42,280 nt of DNA from Streptomyces regalis. GTDB lineage: Bacteria > Actinomycetota > Actinomycetes > Streptomycetales > Streptomycetaceae. Position 1 is the stretch's first letter; every line of letters starts with the position of its first letter. Both the position numbers and the translations under genes were made by a program. Below are positions 8,733 through 17,148 of this stretch, piece after piece. The notes under the pieces were generated by a model, which ran no database searches, was not told where the DNA came from, and saw nothing but the letters and a program-made list of their open reading frames with translations. The DNA is taken from assembly GCF_001509475.1 (NCBI RefSeq), contig NZ_LLZG01000400.1, positions 1 to 42,280 on the forward strand, written 5' to 3'.

Positions 8733-9407
8733 ATGACGAGCAGCCCCATCCGCGTAGTCATCGCCGACGACCAGCAGATGGTCCGGCAGGGATTCACCGT
8801 GCTGCTCAACACCAAGCCCGACATCGATGTGATCGGCCAGGCGGTCGACGGCCTGGACGCGGTCGCGAAGGTCGCCGAACTCACCCCCGACGTCGTGCTG
8901 ATGGACATCCGCATGCCCGAACTCGGCGGTATCGAGGCCACCCGCCGCATCACCACCGAGTCACCGCACATCAAGGTGCTGGTGCTGACCACCTTCGACC
9001 TCGACGAGTACGTGTACGAGGCGCTGCGCGCGGGAGCCTCGGGCTTCCTCCTCAAGGACGCCTCCGCCGACCAGCTGGCCGAGGCGGTACGGGTCGTGGC
9101 GGCCGGCGACGCGCTGCTCGCGCCCGGCATCACCCGTCGTCTGATCGCCGAGTTCTCCCGCCTGGACGACCGGCCCCGGGCCCCGCTCAAGGAACGCGTC
9201 GGCGACCTGACCGAACGGGAGACGGAGGTCCTCGCCCTGATCGCCCAGGGCCTGTCGAACGCGGAGATCGCCGAACGCCTCGTCGTCGCCGAGCAGACCG
9301 TGAAGACCCACGTGGGCCGCATCCTGGTGAAGCTGGGGCTGCGCGACCGGACGCAGGCGGCGGTGTTCGCCTACGAGTCGGGACTGGTGCGGCCGGCCGG
9401 ATACTGA
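8733..9407 (+). CDS. NarL/LuxR-type response regulator (pair 1)
   Basis: A 224-aa DNA-binding regulator. The receiver domain (about residues 5-122) has the acidic pair IADDQ, the phospho-acceptor Asp58 in VVLMDIRMP, Thr in LVLTTFDLDEYVYEALRAGASGFLLKDA and the conserved Lys of that last motif. The LuxR-type helix-turn-helix (about 152-215) reads LTERETEVLALIAQGLSNAEIAERL, then VAEQTVKTHVGRILVKLGLRDR. It is the last gene of the operon that starts at 5046. It closely resembles the regulator at 10870, so the two probably recognise similar sites. Confidence 0.94.
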   Translation: MTSSPIRVVIADDQQMVRQGFTVLLNTKPDIDVIGQAVDGLDAVAKVAELTPDVVLMDIRMPELGGIEATRRITTESPHIKVLVLTTFDLDEYVYEALRAGASGFLLKDASADQLAEAVRVVAAGDALLAPGITRRLIAEFSRLDDRPRAPLKERVGDLTERETEVLALIAQGLSNAEIAERLVVAEQTVKTHVGRILVKLGLRDRTQAAVFAYESGLVRPAGY

Positions 9408-9450
9408 CCGCGGGTCCCGGCGGGGCCCGCGCCGGGCACGACCAGCGGGG

Positions 9451-9470
9451 ATACCCGTAGTACCTGAGAT
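9451..9470 (+). promoter_or_regulatory. 20-bp motif shared with the first two-component operon, copy 2
   Basis: The sequence atacccgtagtacctgagat lies 66 bp before the GTG of the second kinase and matches 4918-4937 in 18 of 20 positions. The kinase start itself has no Shine-Dalgarno sequence but is preceded by a -10-like taccgt about 9 nt upstream, which would give a leaderless or nearly leaderless transcript. Confidence 0.5.
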
Positions 9471-9535
9471 GGACCTGCGGGAACCCCTCTCCGTGGGGAC
9501 GACCGTGACACGGCCTTGCGCCTACCGTTCTGTAT

Positions 9536-10873
9536 GTGACCGAGACGACCCAGATGCCGACCCCGCCGGGGGACGCGGCCAAGCAGCGCACCCCGGAGCT
9601 CCGGCTGGCCGCGGGCGCCCTGCACGGGCTGCGGCAGGACCTGTTCCACGACGCCTTCGCCTACCGCCCGCTGCCGCGGATGAGTGTCGACGGATGGCTG
9701 ACCCGTCGGCTGCCGGGCCGCCTGCGGGAGTACGCGGGCTGGACACCGCACGCCGTGCTGGCCACGGCCGCCCTGATCGCGCTGCTCATGGCCACCGTCG
9801 ACAACGACAGCGCGGCCGTGCTGCTCGGTCCGCTCGCCGTGATCCCGATCCTGCTGACCATGCTCCGGCCGGTCGGAGCGTTCTGGTTGTCCATGGCGGC
9901 CACCCCGGTCAGCCAGGTCTTCGGCAGCTCCTCGGACGGCTGGCCCTGGCTGCCCGGCAGCTTCGCCTGCCATCTGATCGTGCTCACGGTCGTGGCGATA
10001 CGCACCAGGCCGCGCACGGCCGCGTACATGTGGGCCGTCACCGCGGCGTACGGCTTCGCGGCGGACGTGCTGTTCGGCCCGGGGTACTACTACGGCGACG
10101 ACACCGCCCCCATGCTGGTCTTCTCCGCGCTGGTCCTGCTGGTCGTCGCCGTCTGGCACACCCGCAGGGAGGCCCGGCAAGAGGTGACCGCACAGCAGAC
10201 GGTGACCGCCCACGAGCGCTCCCGGCGCACCCTGCTGGAGGAGCGCACGAACATCGCCCGCGAGCTGCACGACGTGGTCGCCCACCACATGTCGGTCGTC
10301 GCCATCCAGGCCGAGGCCGCCCCCTACCGGGTGGAGAACCCGCCGCCGGAGCTGGAGCGGGCCTTCGCCACCATCCGGGAGAACGCGGTGGCGGCCCTGA
10401 CCGAGCTGCGCCGCGTGCTGGGCGTCGTGCGTGCCGAGGACTACGAAGCGCCGGACGCCCCGCAGCCCACGCTCGCCGACCTGGACGCGCTGCTGGCCAA
10501 TGTGCGCGACGCGGGTCTGGACGTGGAGAAGACGGTGACCGGAGCGGTGCGCGCACTCCCGCAGGGCGTCGAGCTGTCGGCGTACCGCATCGTGCAGGAG
10601 GCGCTGAGCAACAGCCTGCGCCACGCCCCCGGCGCGAGCGCCCGCGTCGAGATCGGCTACGTCCTCGGCGGCCTGGGCCTGCGCATAGTCAACGGCCCGC
10701 CGCCCGCGCCGGCACTGGTGAAGCCCTCGCCCGGCGCCGGGCACGGCATCACGGGCATGCGGGAGCGCGTCACCATGCTGAACGGCGAGATGACGGCGGG
10801 CCCTTCGGACGAAGGGGGCTACGAGGTGACGGTGTTCCTGCCGGTCACCACGACGACAGAGGACGGCTCATGA
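9536..10873 (+). CDS. Sensor histidine kinase, NarL/DesK type (pair 2)
   Basis: A 445-aa membrane sensor paralogous to the kinase at 7370. Hydrophobic helices occupy about residues 75-210. The HisKA_3 box again reads ERTNIARELHDVVAHHMSV (His245), followed by the N box YRIVQEALSNSLRHAPGA and the G box GHGITGMRERVTMLNG. Start: GTG at 9536 (VTETTQMPTPPG); no ribosome site precedes it and a -10-like taccgt is very close, so leaderless expression is likely. The stop overlaps the ATG of its regulator (ATGA). The catalytic cores are far more alike than the sensor regions, which fits a duplicated system with separated inputs. Confidence 0.92.
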   Translation: MTETTQMPTPPGDAAKQRTPELRLAAGALHGLRQDLFHDAFAYRPLPRMSVDGWLTRRLPGRLREYAGWTPHAVLATAALIALLMATVDNDSAAVLLGPLAVIPILLTMLRPVGAFWLSMAATPVSQVFGSSSDGWPWLPGSFACHLIVLTVVAIRTRPRTAAYMWAVTAAYGFAADVLFGPGYYYGDDTAPMLVFSALVLLVVAVWHTRREARQEVTAQQTVTAHERSRRTLLEERTNIARELHDVVAHHMSVVAIQAEAAPYRVENPPPELERAFATIRENAVAALTELRRVLGVVRAEDYEAPDAPQPTLADLDALLANVRDAGLDVEKTVTGAVRALPQGVELSAYRIVQEALSNSLRHAPGASARVEIGYVLGGLGLRIVNGPPPAPALVKPSPGAGHGITGMRERVTMLNGEMTAGPSDEGGYEVTVFLPVTTTTEDGS

Positions 10874-11535
10874 GCATCCGCGTGCTGATCGCGGACGACC
10901 AGATGATGGTGCGCGAAGGCTTCTCGGTCCTGCTGAACGCGATGCCGGACATCGAGGTCGTCGGCGAGGCCGTCAACGGTCGGGAGGCGGTGGACCGGGT
11001 CCGCGATCTCTCCCCCGACGTCGTGCTGATGGACATCCGCATGCCGGAGCTGAACGGCATCGAAGCCACCCGGGAGATCGTCGCGGCGAACGGTGCGGCC
11101 AAGGTGCTGGTACTGACGACCTTCGACCTCGACGAGTACGTGTACCAGGCGCTGCGCGCGGGAGCCTCGGGATTCCTGCTGAAGGACGCCTCCGCGCGCC
11201 AACTCGCCGACGGGGTAAGGGTGGTGGCGGCCGGCGAGGCCCTCCTCGCCCCCTCCGTCACCCGCCGGTTGATCACGGAGTTCTCGAAGCTGTCCGACTC
11301 CCCGCGCCTGATGTCCTCCGCGCACGCGGCGTACGGGGATCTGACCGAGCGGGAGACGGAGGTGCTGGTGCTGATCGCGCAGGGCCTGTCGAACTCGGAG
11401 ATAGCCGAGCGGCTGGTGGTCGCCGAGTCGACGATCAAGACCCACGTCAGCCGGATCCTGGTGAAGCTGGGCCTGCGGGACCGTACGCAGGCGGCGGTTT
11501 TCGCATACGAGGCGCGGCTGGTCACGCCGGGCTGA
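10870..11535 (+). CDS. NarL/LuxR-type response regulator (pair 2)
   Basis: A 221-aa response regulator coupled to the kinase upstream by an ATGA overlap. Receiver: IADDQMM, Asp55 in VVLMDIRMPEL, and VLVLTTFDLDEYVYQALRAGASGFLLKDAS. The LuxR helix-turn-helix reads LTERETEVLVLIAQGLSNSEIAERL, then VAESTIKTHVSRILVKLGLRDR. The recognition helices of the two regulators differ at few positions (EQTVKTHVGR here becomes ESTIKTHVSR), so overlapping regulons are plausible. Confidence 0.94.
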   Translation: MSIRVLIADDQMMVREGFSVLLNAMPDIEVVGEAVNGREAVDRVRDLSPDVVLMDIRMPELNGIEATREIVAANGAAKVLVLTTFDLDEYVYQALRAGASGFLLKDASARQLADGVRVVAAGEALLAPSVTRRLITEFSKLSDSPRLMSSAHAAYGDLTERETEVLVLIAQGLSNSEIAERLVVAESTIKTHVSRILVKLGLRDRTQAAVFAYEARLVTPG

Positions 11536-11558
11536 GGGCTGAGCCGTACGGTGAGGGG

Positions 11559-11993
11559 ATGGAACAGCGCATCACGTTGATCACGCTGGGAGTCTCCGAC
11601 CTCGCCCGGTCCAAGGCTTTCTACGAGGCCCTGGGCTGGCGGGGGCAGGAGGTCGAGGAGACCGTTTTCTTCCAGGCGGGTGGCCTGGGGCTGGTGCTGT
11701 GGGGCCGGGACAAGCTGGCGCGGGACTGCGGTCTGGAGCCCGGGCAGGCGGGCGGCTTCGGCGGGATCGTCCTCGCGCACAACGTCCGGTCCGAGGCCGA
11801 GGTCGACGCGCTCCTCGCGGCCGTGGAAGGGGCCGGCGGGACCGTCACCAAGCCGGCGGCCGTCAACGCCATCGGGTTCTACTCCAGCGCCTTCGTCGAT
11901 CCCGACGGCCACGCCTGGGAGGTCGCCCACAACCCCGGCTTCCCTCTCGCCGAGGACGGCACGATCACTCTCCCCGACTTCGGCGCGGCCTAG
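11559..11993 (+). CDS. VOC (glyoxalase/dioxygenase fold) family protein
   Basis: A 144-aa protein of the vicinal oxygen chelate superfamily: paired beta-alpha-beta-beta-beta modules seen as ITLGVSDLARSKAFYEALGW at the N-terminus and FYSSAFVDPDGHAWEVAHNP at the C-terminus. It resembles the bleomycin-resistance-like stand-alone members; the true substrate cannot be assigned. There is no leader with a separated ribosome site (gaggggATG, too close), and a -10-like tacggt about 10 nt upstream suggests leaderless translation. It is probably monocistronic, lying between the regulator and the P450 gene. Confidence 0.85.
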   Translation: MEQRITLITLGVSDLARSKAFYEALGWRGQEVEETVFFQAGGLGLVLWGRDKLARDCGLEPGQAGGFGGIVLAHNVRSEAEVDALLAAVEGAGGTVTKPAAVNAIGFYSSAFVDPDGHAWEVAHNPGFPLAEDGTITLPDFGAA

Positions 11994-12034
11994 ACCCCTG
12001 GTCACAGAGGGGGGCGGCGGTCTAACGTCCGTGC

Positions 12035-13255
12035 ATGGCAGCTCCTTCCGACCTCGCTTTCGACCCCTGGGACCCGGGGTTCCTGGCCGACCCGTACCCC
12101 GCCTACGCCGCACTGCGTGCCCGGGGCCGGGTGCAGTACTTCGAGCCCACGAACCAGTGGCTGGTGCCGCACCACGCGGACGTCTCGGCGCTGCTGCGCG
12201 ACCGCCGCCTCGGCCGGACCTACCAGCACCGGTTCACGCACGAGGACTTCGGGCGGACAGCGCCGCCGCCGGAGCACGAGCCGTTCCACGTCCTCAACGA
12301 CCACGGGATGCTCGACCTGGAACCGCCGGACCACACCCGGATCCGTCGGCTGGTGTCGAAGGCGTTCACGCCGCGCACGGTGGAGCAGCTGAAGCCGTAT
12401 GTGCGGGAGCTGGCCGGTGACCTGGTGGCGGCGCTCGTCGAGAAGGGCGGCGGCGACCTGCTGACGGACGTGGCGGAGCCGTTGCCCGTCGCCGTGATCG
12501 CCGAGATGCTGGGCATCCCGGAGCCGGACCGGCCGCAGCTGCGGCCCTGGTCGGCGGACATCTGCGGGATGTACGAGCTGAACCCGTCGCAGGAGACGGC
12601 GACCAGGGCGGTCCGTGCCTCGGTCGAGTTCACCGAGTACCTCCGCGAGCTGATCGCGGCCCGCCGCAAGGAGCCCGGCGAGGACCTGATCTCCGGCCTG
12701 ATCGCGGCGTACGACGAGGGCGACCGCCTGACCGAGCAGGAGATGATCTCGACGGCCGTCCTCCTCCTCAACGCCGGCCACGAGGCCACGGTGAACGCCA
12801 CCGTCAACGGCTGGTACGCCCTCTTCCGCAACCCCGACCAGCTGGCGGCCCTGCGCGCCGACCACTCCCTGGTCCCCTCGGCGATCGAGGAGCTGATGCG
12901 CTACGACACCCCGCTCCAGCTTTTCGAACGCTGGGTCCTGGACGAAATCGAGATCGACGGAACGGTGATCCCGAGGGGCGCGGAGATCGCGATGCTGTTC
13001 GGTTCCGCGAACCATGACCAGGCGGTCTTCGAGGCCCCGGACCAGCTGGACCTTACGCGCAAGGAGAGCCCGCACATCTCCTTCAGCGCCGGGATCCACT
13101 ACTGCATCGGTGCTCCGCTGGCCCGGATCGAGCTGGCGGCGTCGATGACGGCGCTGCTGGAGAAGGCGCCGACGTTGTGGTTGGCGGCGGAGCCGGAGCG
13201 GAAGCCGAACTTTGTGATCCGGGGATTGGAGGGGCTGCGCGTCGAGGTGGGGTGA
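12035..13255 (+). CDS. Cytochrome P450
   Basis: A 406-aa soluble bacterial P450 of the kind that hydroxylates or epoxidises small molecules using ferredoxin-delivered electrons. Landmarks in order: DPYPAYAALRARG near residue 20; the I-helix LLLNAGHEATVNATVNG with the oxygen-binding AGHEAT; the K-helix AIEELMRYDTP (ExxR); and the heme loop FSAGIHYCIGAPLARIE with the cysteine ligand at residue 357. That loop has Ser where most members have Gly after the Phe. The length is typical. The ATG at 12035 follows a -10-like taacgt by 6 nt, so the message is probably leaderless. No ferredoxin gene lies nearby, so reductase partners must be elsewhere. Substrate unknown. Confidence 0.92.
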   Translation: MAAPSDLAFDPWDPGFLADPYPAYAALRARGRVQYFEPTNQWLVPHHADVSALLRDRRLGRTYQHRFTHEDFGRTAPPPEHEPFHVLNDHGMLDLEPPDHTRIRRLVSKAFTPRTVEQLKPYVRELAGDLVAALVEKGGGDLLTDVAEPLPVAVIAEMLGIPEPDRPQLRPWSADICGMYELNPSQETATRAVRASVEFTEYLRELIAARRKEPGEDLISGLIAAYDEGDRLTEQEMISTAVLLLNAGHEATVNATVNGWYALFRNPDQLAALRADHSLVPSAIEELMRYDTPLQLFERWVLDEIEIDGTVIPRGAEIAMLFGSANHDQAVFEAPDQLDLTRKESPHISFSAGIHYCIGAPLARIELAASMTALLEKAPTLWLAAEPERKPNFVIRGLEGLRVEVG

Positions 13256-13366
13256 TCACACGTTCGGCTGATCACCGAGAGATTCCGAGCGACGTTCACG
13301 AGTGACTCGTCAAGCTGGTGCCCGCCTGCGAAGGGAGGCACCACGACGGGCACTTCGGATCAGCTG

Positions 13367-13924
13367 TTGGTGGCGGAATTCGAGCGGATCGCGGCATTTG
13401 CCGAGCGCGAGATCGAGACCGTCCGTTTCGAGTTCCTTGGCGGTCGGATCGGGCTCAAGAAGGCGACCCATGGCAACCATGGCAGTCTCGTCATGTGGTT
13501 GCTCCACCAGTGGATGCAGTCCAGGCCCGAGCTCGGCCTCTACCCGTCGCGGGGACTGAAGGTGGAGGCACATGGCCAGGGCCGCGTCCTGCCCGACGGC
13601 GTGCTGGCGCCGGTCGGGCACTTCTCGGGGGACGGGGACTGGTCCGATCCCGACGGTGTGCTGATGACGGTGGAGATCACGTCGCATGACCCGTACACGC
13701 ACCACTGGGACCGTGTGGAGAAACCCCGGGCTTATGGCGAGGCTGGCATCCCGTTCTATCTGCTGATCGACCGTGGCAACTGCACAGTCACCCTGTACAG
13801 CGAGCCGGACCCGCGCGTCGGATACCGCTACAGTCGCCGAGCTGCCTTCGGCGCGAAGCTGTGCCTGCCAGAGCCCCTCGGCATCGAACTCGACACCGAG
13901 AAGCTCAAGCAGTACGTCGACTGA
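13367..13924 (+). CDS. Uma2 family protein (PD-(D/E)XK-like), start uncertain
   Basis: A Uma2/DUF820 protein, a family with a restriction-endonuclease-like fold and no settled function, much expanded in Streptomyces. The core reads LPDGVLAPVGHFSGDGDWSDPDGVLMTVEITS, then RVEKPRAYGEAGIPFYLLID, giving the PDG...VEI...K pattern. The start is odd. A strong ribosome site (aagggagg, 13331-13338) is followed 5 nt later by ACG ACG at 13343, where an ATG would be expected; the first conventional in-frame starts are TTG 13367 and GTG 13370, too far from that site. Either the start has decayed (ATG to ACG) or a weak internal start is used. It is convergent with the ABC permease gene, 9 nt apart. Confidence 0.75.
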   Translation: MVAEFERIAAFAEREIETVRFEFLGGRIGLKKATHGNHGSLVMWLLHQWMQSRPELGLYPSRGLKVEAHGQGRVLPDGVLAPVGHFSGDGDWSDPDGVLMTVEITSHDPYTHHWDRVEKPRAYGEAGIPFYLLIDRGNCTVTLYSEPDPRVGYRYSRRAAFGAKLCLPEPLGIELDTEKLKQYVD

Positions 13925-13933
13925 GCCGCCCCG

Positions 13934-15529
13934 TCAGGTCGTCATGTCCCGCCGCCGCAGCCCCGCCAGGCCCGCGGCGGTAAGCACCACCGCCAGCCCC
14001 AGCAGCACCAGCACCGGCCCCCACTCCATCCCCCCGCCCGGCAGCTTCGGCAGATGCCCGAACGGCGACACATCCAGCACCGCCTGCGGAGCATCCAGCG
14101 CCGGCCCGACCCAGCCGATCAACAGCACCGCCCCGGCCACACCCCACGCCGCCACCGCCGCCCGCGGCAGGACACCGTAGAGCAGGACCGCCAGCCCGCC
14201 GACGACCCACACCGCGGGGAGCTGCACCAGGCAGGCCCCCAGAATCGGGCCGAGCTGCTTGCCGTAGCCGACGGCGAAACCCAGCCCTGCTAGGAGCATG
14301 ATCAGCGCGGCTCCGGTGAAGGCGATCATCAGGTGACCGCCGGCCCAGCGCAGCCGGCCGACGGCGTTCGCCAGCACCGGTTCCGCCCGCATCGAGGTCT
14401 CCTCGCCGTGCAGCCGCAGGACCGACCCGACGACGTACAGGGCGGCGATCAGCCCGAGCATGCCGACCATCGAGGCCAGGAAGGCGTCGGTGATGCCGGA
14501 CTGCCCGCCCATGCGCTGGAAGATCTCGCGGGCGTTCTCGTTGTCGCCGACCAGGTCGGCCACGCCCTCCGTGAGCCCGCCGTAGACGACCCCGGCCAGG
14601 AAGAAGCCGATGCTCCAGCCATACACGCTGCCGCGCTGGAGTCGCCAGGCCAGTGCGCCTGCCGTACCCAAGCGCCCCATAGCCGGTCCCGGGCGGGTGG
14701 GCAGGAAGCTCATGCCCACGTCCCGGCGTCCGGCCAGCTCGTACGCCATCGCCGCCTGGACCGCCACCGCCGCCGCGAACAGCAGCAGCACCCACCAGCG
14801 TTCGTCTGCGTACGGCCGCAGGTTCTCCAGCCAGCCGAGCGGCGACAGCCACGTCAGCACCGAGGAGCCGTCGGTCGTGGCCGAGTCGCCCGCCGCACGC
14901 AGTACGAAGGCCGTGCCGAGCACCGCTGCCGTGAGACCCCGGGCAAGCCGTGCGCTCTCCGTCAGCTGCGCCAGGATCGCCGCCATCGTGGAGAACAGCA
15001 TCCCCACGCCCGCCAGCCCCAGCCCGAGGGCCAGCGCCCCAGTCGCCCCCTGGCCCGCCAGCCCTGCCGCCACCAGCAGCGCCAGTACCGCGTTCGCAAC
15101 CGCCGCCGCGAGCAGGGCCGCCGTCAGGGACGCCCTGCGGCCCACCATCCCGGACGCCACCAGTTCCTGACGGCCGCTCTCCTCCTCGTCCCGGGTGTGC
15201 CGTACGACGATGATCAGGCTCATGACGGCCGCGAGGGCACCGGCGTACACGCCGCCGCGCCAGGCCGTCAGCGCGCCGAGGTCGGTGTCGAAGACCGGGC
15301 CGATCAGCGCGCGGAAGGAGGCGTTGGTCGCCACCTGGTGGAGCAGGTCGGCGCGTTCGGCCGGGGTGTCGTACAGGTTCTTCAGCGTGTTCGGCATGGA
15401 GAGGACCATCAGCGCGTTGACGCCGACCCAGATGGGGATCATCACCCGGTCCCGGCGCAGCGCGAAGCGCAACAGCGTGCCGGTGCCCGCGAGTTGGCGG
15501 CCGGACCTCGGTACCGCGAGCGTCGTCAT
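13934..15529 (-). CDS. ABC-2 type exporter permease
   Basis: A 531-aa membrane permease with about twelve hydrophobic segments in two similar halves, as in exporters annotated for polyketide or drug efflux in Streptomyces. Features: [25 protein letters not shown] at the N-terminus, a cytosolic [19 protein letters not shown] segment (about residues 108-126) and its second-half counterpart [22 protein letters not shown] near 365. Both are the coupling regions expected for this family. Its start overlaps the ATPase gene stop (TCAT, 15526-15529), so the two are cotranscribed and coupled. Export substrate unknown. Confidence 0.9.
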   Translation of the reverse strand: MTTLAVPRSGRQLAGTGTLLRFALRRDRVMIPIWVGVNALMVLSMPNTLKNLYDTPAERADLLHQVATNASFRALIGPVFDTDLGALTAWRGGVYAGALAAVMSLIIVVRHTRDEEESGRQELVASGMVGRRASLTAALLAAAVANAVLALLVAAGLAGQGATGALALGLGLAGVGMLFSTMAAILAQLTESARLARGLTAAVLGTAFVLRAAGDSATTDGSSVLTWLSPLGWLENLRPYADERWWVLLLFAAAVAVQAAMAYELAGRRDVGMSFLPTRPGPAMGRLGTAGALAWRLQRGSVYGWSIGFFLAGVVYGGLTEGVADLVGDNENAREIFQRMGGQSGITDAFLASMVGMLGLIAALYVVGSVLRLHGEETSMRAEPVLANAVGRLRWAGGHLMIAFTGAALIMLLAGLGFAVGYGKQLGPILGACLVQLPAVWVVGGLAVLLYGVLPRAAVAAWGVAGAVLLIGWVGPALDAPQAVLDVSPFGHLPKLPGGGMEWGPVLVLLGLAVVLTAAGLAGLRRRDMTT

Positions 15530-16491
15530 CGGGCCGCCGCCTTCTCCTGGTAGTGCCGCAGGAACAGCTCCTCCAACGTCGGGGGCGTCGAGGTCAGCGA
15601 CCGCACACCCGACTCACTCAGCGACCGCAGTACGGCGTCGAGTTTGTCGGTGTCGACCTGGAGCCGGACCCGGCGGCCCTGACCCCTCCCAATTGACTGA
15701 ACGGCGAGGTCGTGGACGCCCGGCAGATGGGACAACCCGTTGGGCGGGCCGGCCAGTTCGGCCGTGACGCTCGTGCGCGTCAGATGGCGCAGGTCGGCGA
15801 GCGAACCGCTCTCGACCGTACGGCCCTTGCGGATGATGCTGACCCGGTCGCAGAGCTCCTCGACCTCGCTGAGGATGTGCGAGGAGAGCAGGATCGTACG
15901 GCCGCGCTCGCGCTCCTCCTCGACGCAGCGCTGGAAGACCTCCTCCATCAGCGGGTCCAGGCCCGAGGTCGGCTCGTCGAGGATGAGCAGGTCCACGTCC
16001 GAGGCGAACGCGGCGACGAGGGCGACCTTCTGGCGGTTGCCCTTGGAGTAGGTGCGGCCCTTCTTCGTCGGGTCCAGCTCGAACCGCTCGACCAGTTCGG
16101 CACGGCGTCGGGTGTCGAGGCCGCCCGCCCGTCGCCCACCACCACCCTGCCTGACGCGCTTCGCGCGGCCCCCATCATGGAGACGGCCGTAGAGGTCGAT
16201 GACCTCGCCGCCGGACAGGTTCCGCCACAGGGTGACGTCCCCCGGTACGTAGGCGATGCGCCGGTGCACCTCCACCGCGTCCGCCCAGGGGTCGCGGCCG
16301 AGCACCTGCGCGGCGCCCGCGTCGGCGCGCAGCAGGCCGAGCAGGACGCGGATGGTGGTGGACTTGCCGGCGCCGTTGGGGCCGAGGAAGCCGTGGACCT
16401 CGCCGGTCTCGACGTCCAGGTCGAGGCCGTCGAGCGCATGCGTCTTGCCGAACGACTTGTGCAGTCCGGAGACGGTGATTGCCTTCGTCAT
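15526..16491 (-). CDS. ABC exporter ATP-binding protein
   Basis: A 321-aa ATPase that powers the permease downstream. Walker [10 protein letters not shown] (about residues 37-45), Q-loop region [11 protein letters not shown] (Q replaced by the PGD form common in this subgroup), signature [15 protein letters not shown], Walker [14 protein letters not shown] and switch [15 protein letters not shown] Gly/Arg-rich stretch near residues 105-121 ([18 protein letters not shown]) interrupts the helical subdomain between LYGRLH and [13 protein letters not shown] and is atypical. Divergent from the HTH regulator at 16565. The start lies only 7 nt from a promoter-like -10, suggesting a leaderless message. 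Confidence 0.92.
   Translation of the reverse strand: MTKAITVSGLHKSFGKTHALDGLDLDVETGEVHGFLGPNGAGKSTTIRVLLGLLRADAGAAQVLGRDPWADAVEVHRRIAYVPGDVTLWRNLSGGEVIDLYGRLHDGGRAKRVRQGGGGRRAGGLDTRRRAELVERFELDPTKKGRTYSKGNRQKVALVAAFASDVDLLILDEPTSGLDPLMEEVFQRCVEEERERGRTILLSSHILSEVEELCDRVSIIRKGRTVESGSLADLRHLTRTSVTAELAGPPNGLSHLPGVHDLAVQSIGRGQGRRVRLQVDTDKLDAVLRSLSESGVRSLTSTPPTLEELFLRHYQEKAAAR
16122..16180 (-). repeat. Probable repeat-derived in-frame insertion in the ATPase gene
   Basis: On the minus strand the segment holds catgatgggggccgcgcg followed by aagcgcgtcaggcagggtgg, including the self-complementary cgcgcgaagcgcg. It encodes about 17 Gly/Arg residues in a helical region that is otherwise conserved. 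From memory this wording resembles Streptomyces dispersed repeats. No second copy was found in this window, so the origin is inference. Confidence 0.4.
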
Positions 16492-16498
16492 GCTTCAG

Positions 16499-16540
16499 AA
16501 CGTACGCTTCTTTCAGAAATTTGTGAAGTTAAGGAAGCGT
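16499..16540. promoter_or_regulatory. Divergent promoter and operator between ABC genes and HTH regulator
   Basis: For the minus strand a -35-like TTCACA (16522-16527) and -10-like TACGTT (16499-16504) are 17 bp apart. Over this lies the near-palindrome ttcagaaatttgtgaa (16512-16527, 14 of 16 positions symmetric), an AT-rich island in GC-rich DNA. A wider inverted pair acgcttcttt (16504-16513) / aaggaagcgt (16531-16540) flanks it. A repressor bound here would block the exporter promoter; the divergent HTH protein is the obvious candidate. Confidence 0.65.
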
Positions 16541-16564
16541 ATGAAGGCCCTTTAGGATGGACGA

Positions 16565-17062
16565 ATGACGGAATCAGTCGAGGCCGGCCGTGACGCGGAG
16601 TCCGTGTCGAAGTTCGTGGAGTCGTTCGCGGCGCAGCTCGTCGAGGCCGGGATGCAGCGCATGGCCGCCCGTGTCTTCGCCGCGCTCCTCGCCTCCGACA
16701 AGGGTGTGCTGACCTCCGCCGAACTGAGCGAGCAGCTGCAGATCAGCCCCGCGGCGGTCTCCGGCGCGGTGCGCTACCTGGCCCAGACGCACATGGTCTC
16801 GCGCGAGCGGGAGCCCGGCTCGCGCCGGGAGCGCTACCGGGTGCACGGCGACCAGTGGTACGAGGCCCTGACCAACCGCGAGGCCGTCCTCAAGCGGTGG
16901 GAGGCGGCTCTGCGCGAGGGTGTCAACAGCCTCGGCGGGGACACCCCGGCAGGTCGCCGCCTGGCCGAGACGCTCGCCTTCTTCGAGTTCATCGAAGGCG
17001 AGGTCGCGGCGATGATGGAGCGGTGGCGGGTGCACCGCGAGAAGACCTTCGGCCAGGGGTGA
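16565..17062 (+). CDS. MarR/GbsR-type transcriptional regulator
   Basis: A 165-aa winged-helix protein. Helix-turn-helix at about residues 45-82 (GVLTSAELSEQLQISPAAVSGAVRYLAQTHMV), followed by the wing SREREPGSRRERYRVHG. Flanking helices (FVESFAAQLVEAGMQRMAARVFAALL and the C-terminal LAETLAFFEFIEGEVAAMMERW) form the dimer interface. It sits divergent from the exporter pair with a 73-bp spacer holding a clear palindrome, the classic layout of a repressor controlling a drug exporter and itself. Inducer unknown. Confidence 0.88.
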   Translation: MTESVEAGRDAESVSKFVESFAAQLVEAGMQRMAARVFAALLASDKGVLTSAELSEQLQISPAAVSGAVRYLAQTHMVSREREPGSRRERYRVHGDQWYEALTNREAVLKRWEAALREGVNSLGGDTPAGRRLAETLAFFEFIEGEVAAMMERWRVHREKTFGQG

Positions 17063-17148
17063 TCTCCAAATCGGAAGATCGACTGCGCGAGCGTGACGGA
17101 GTGGCTACGCTGGGTTGCGGCTGGTCTGCCTCAGAGGGAGGGTGCATC

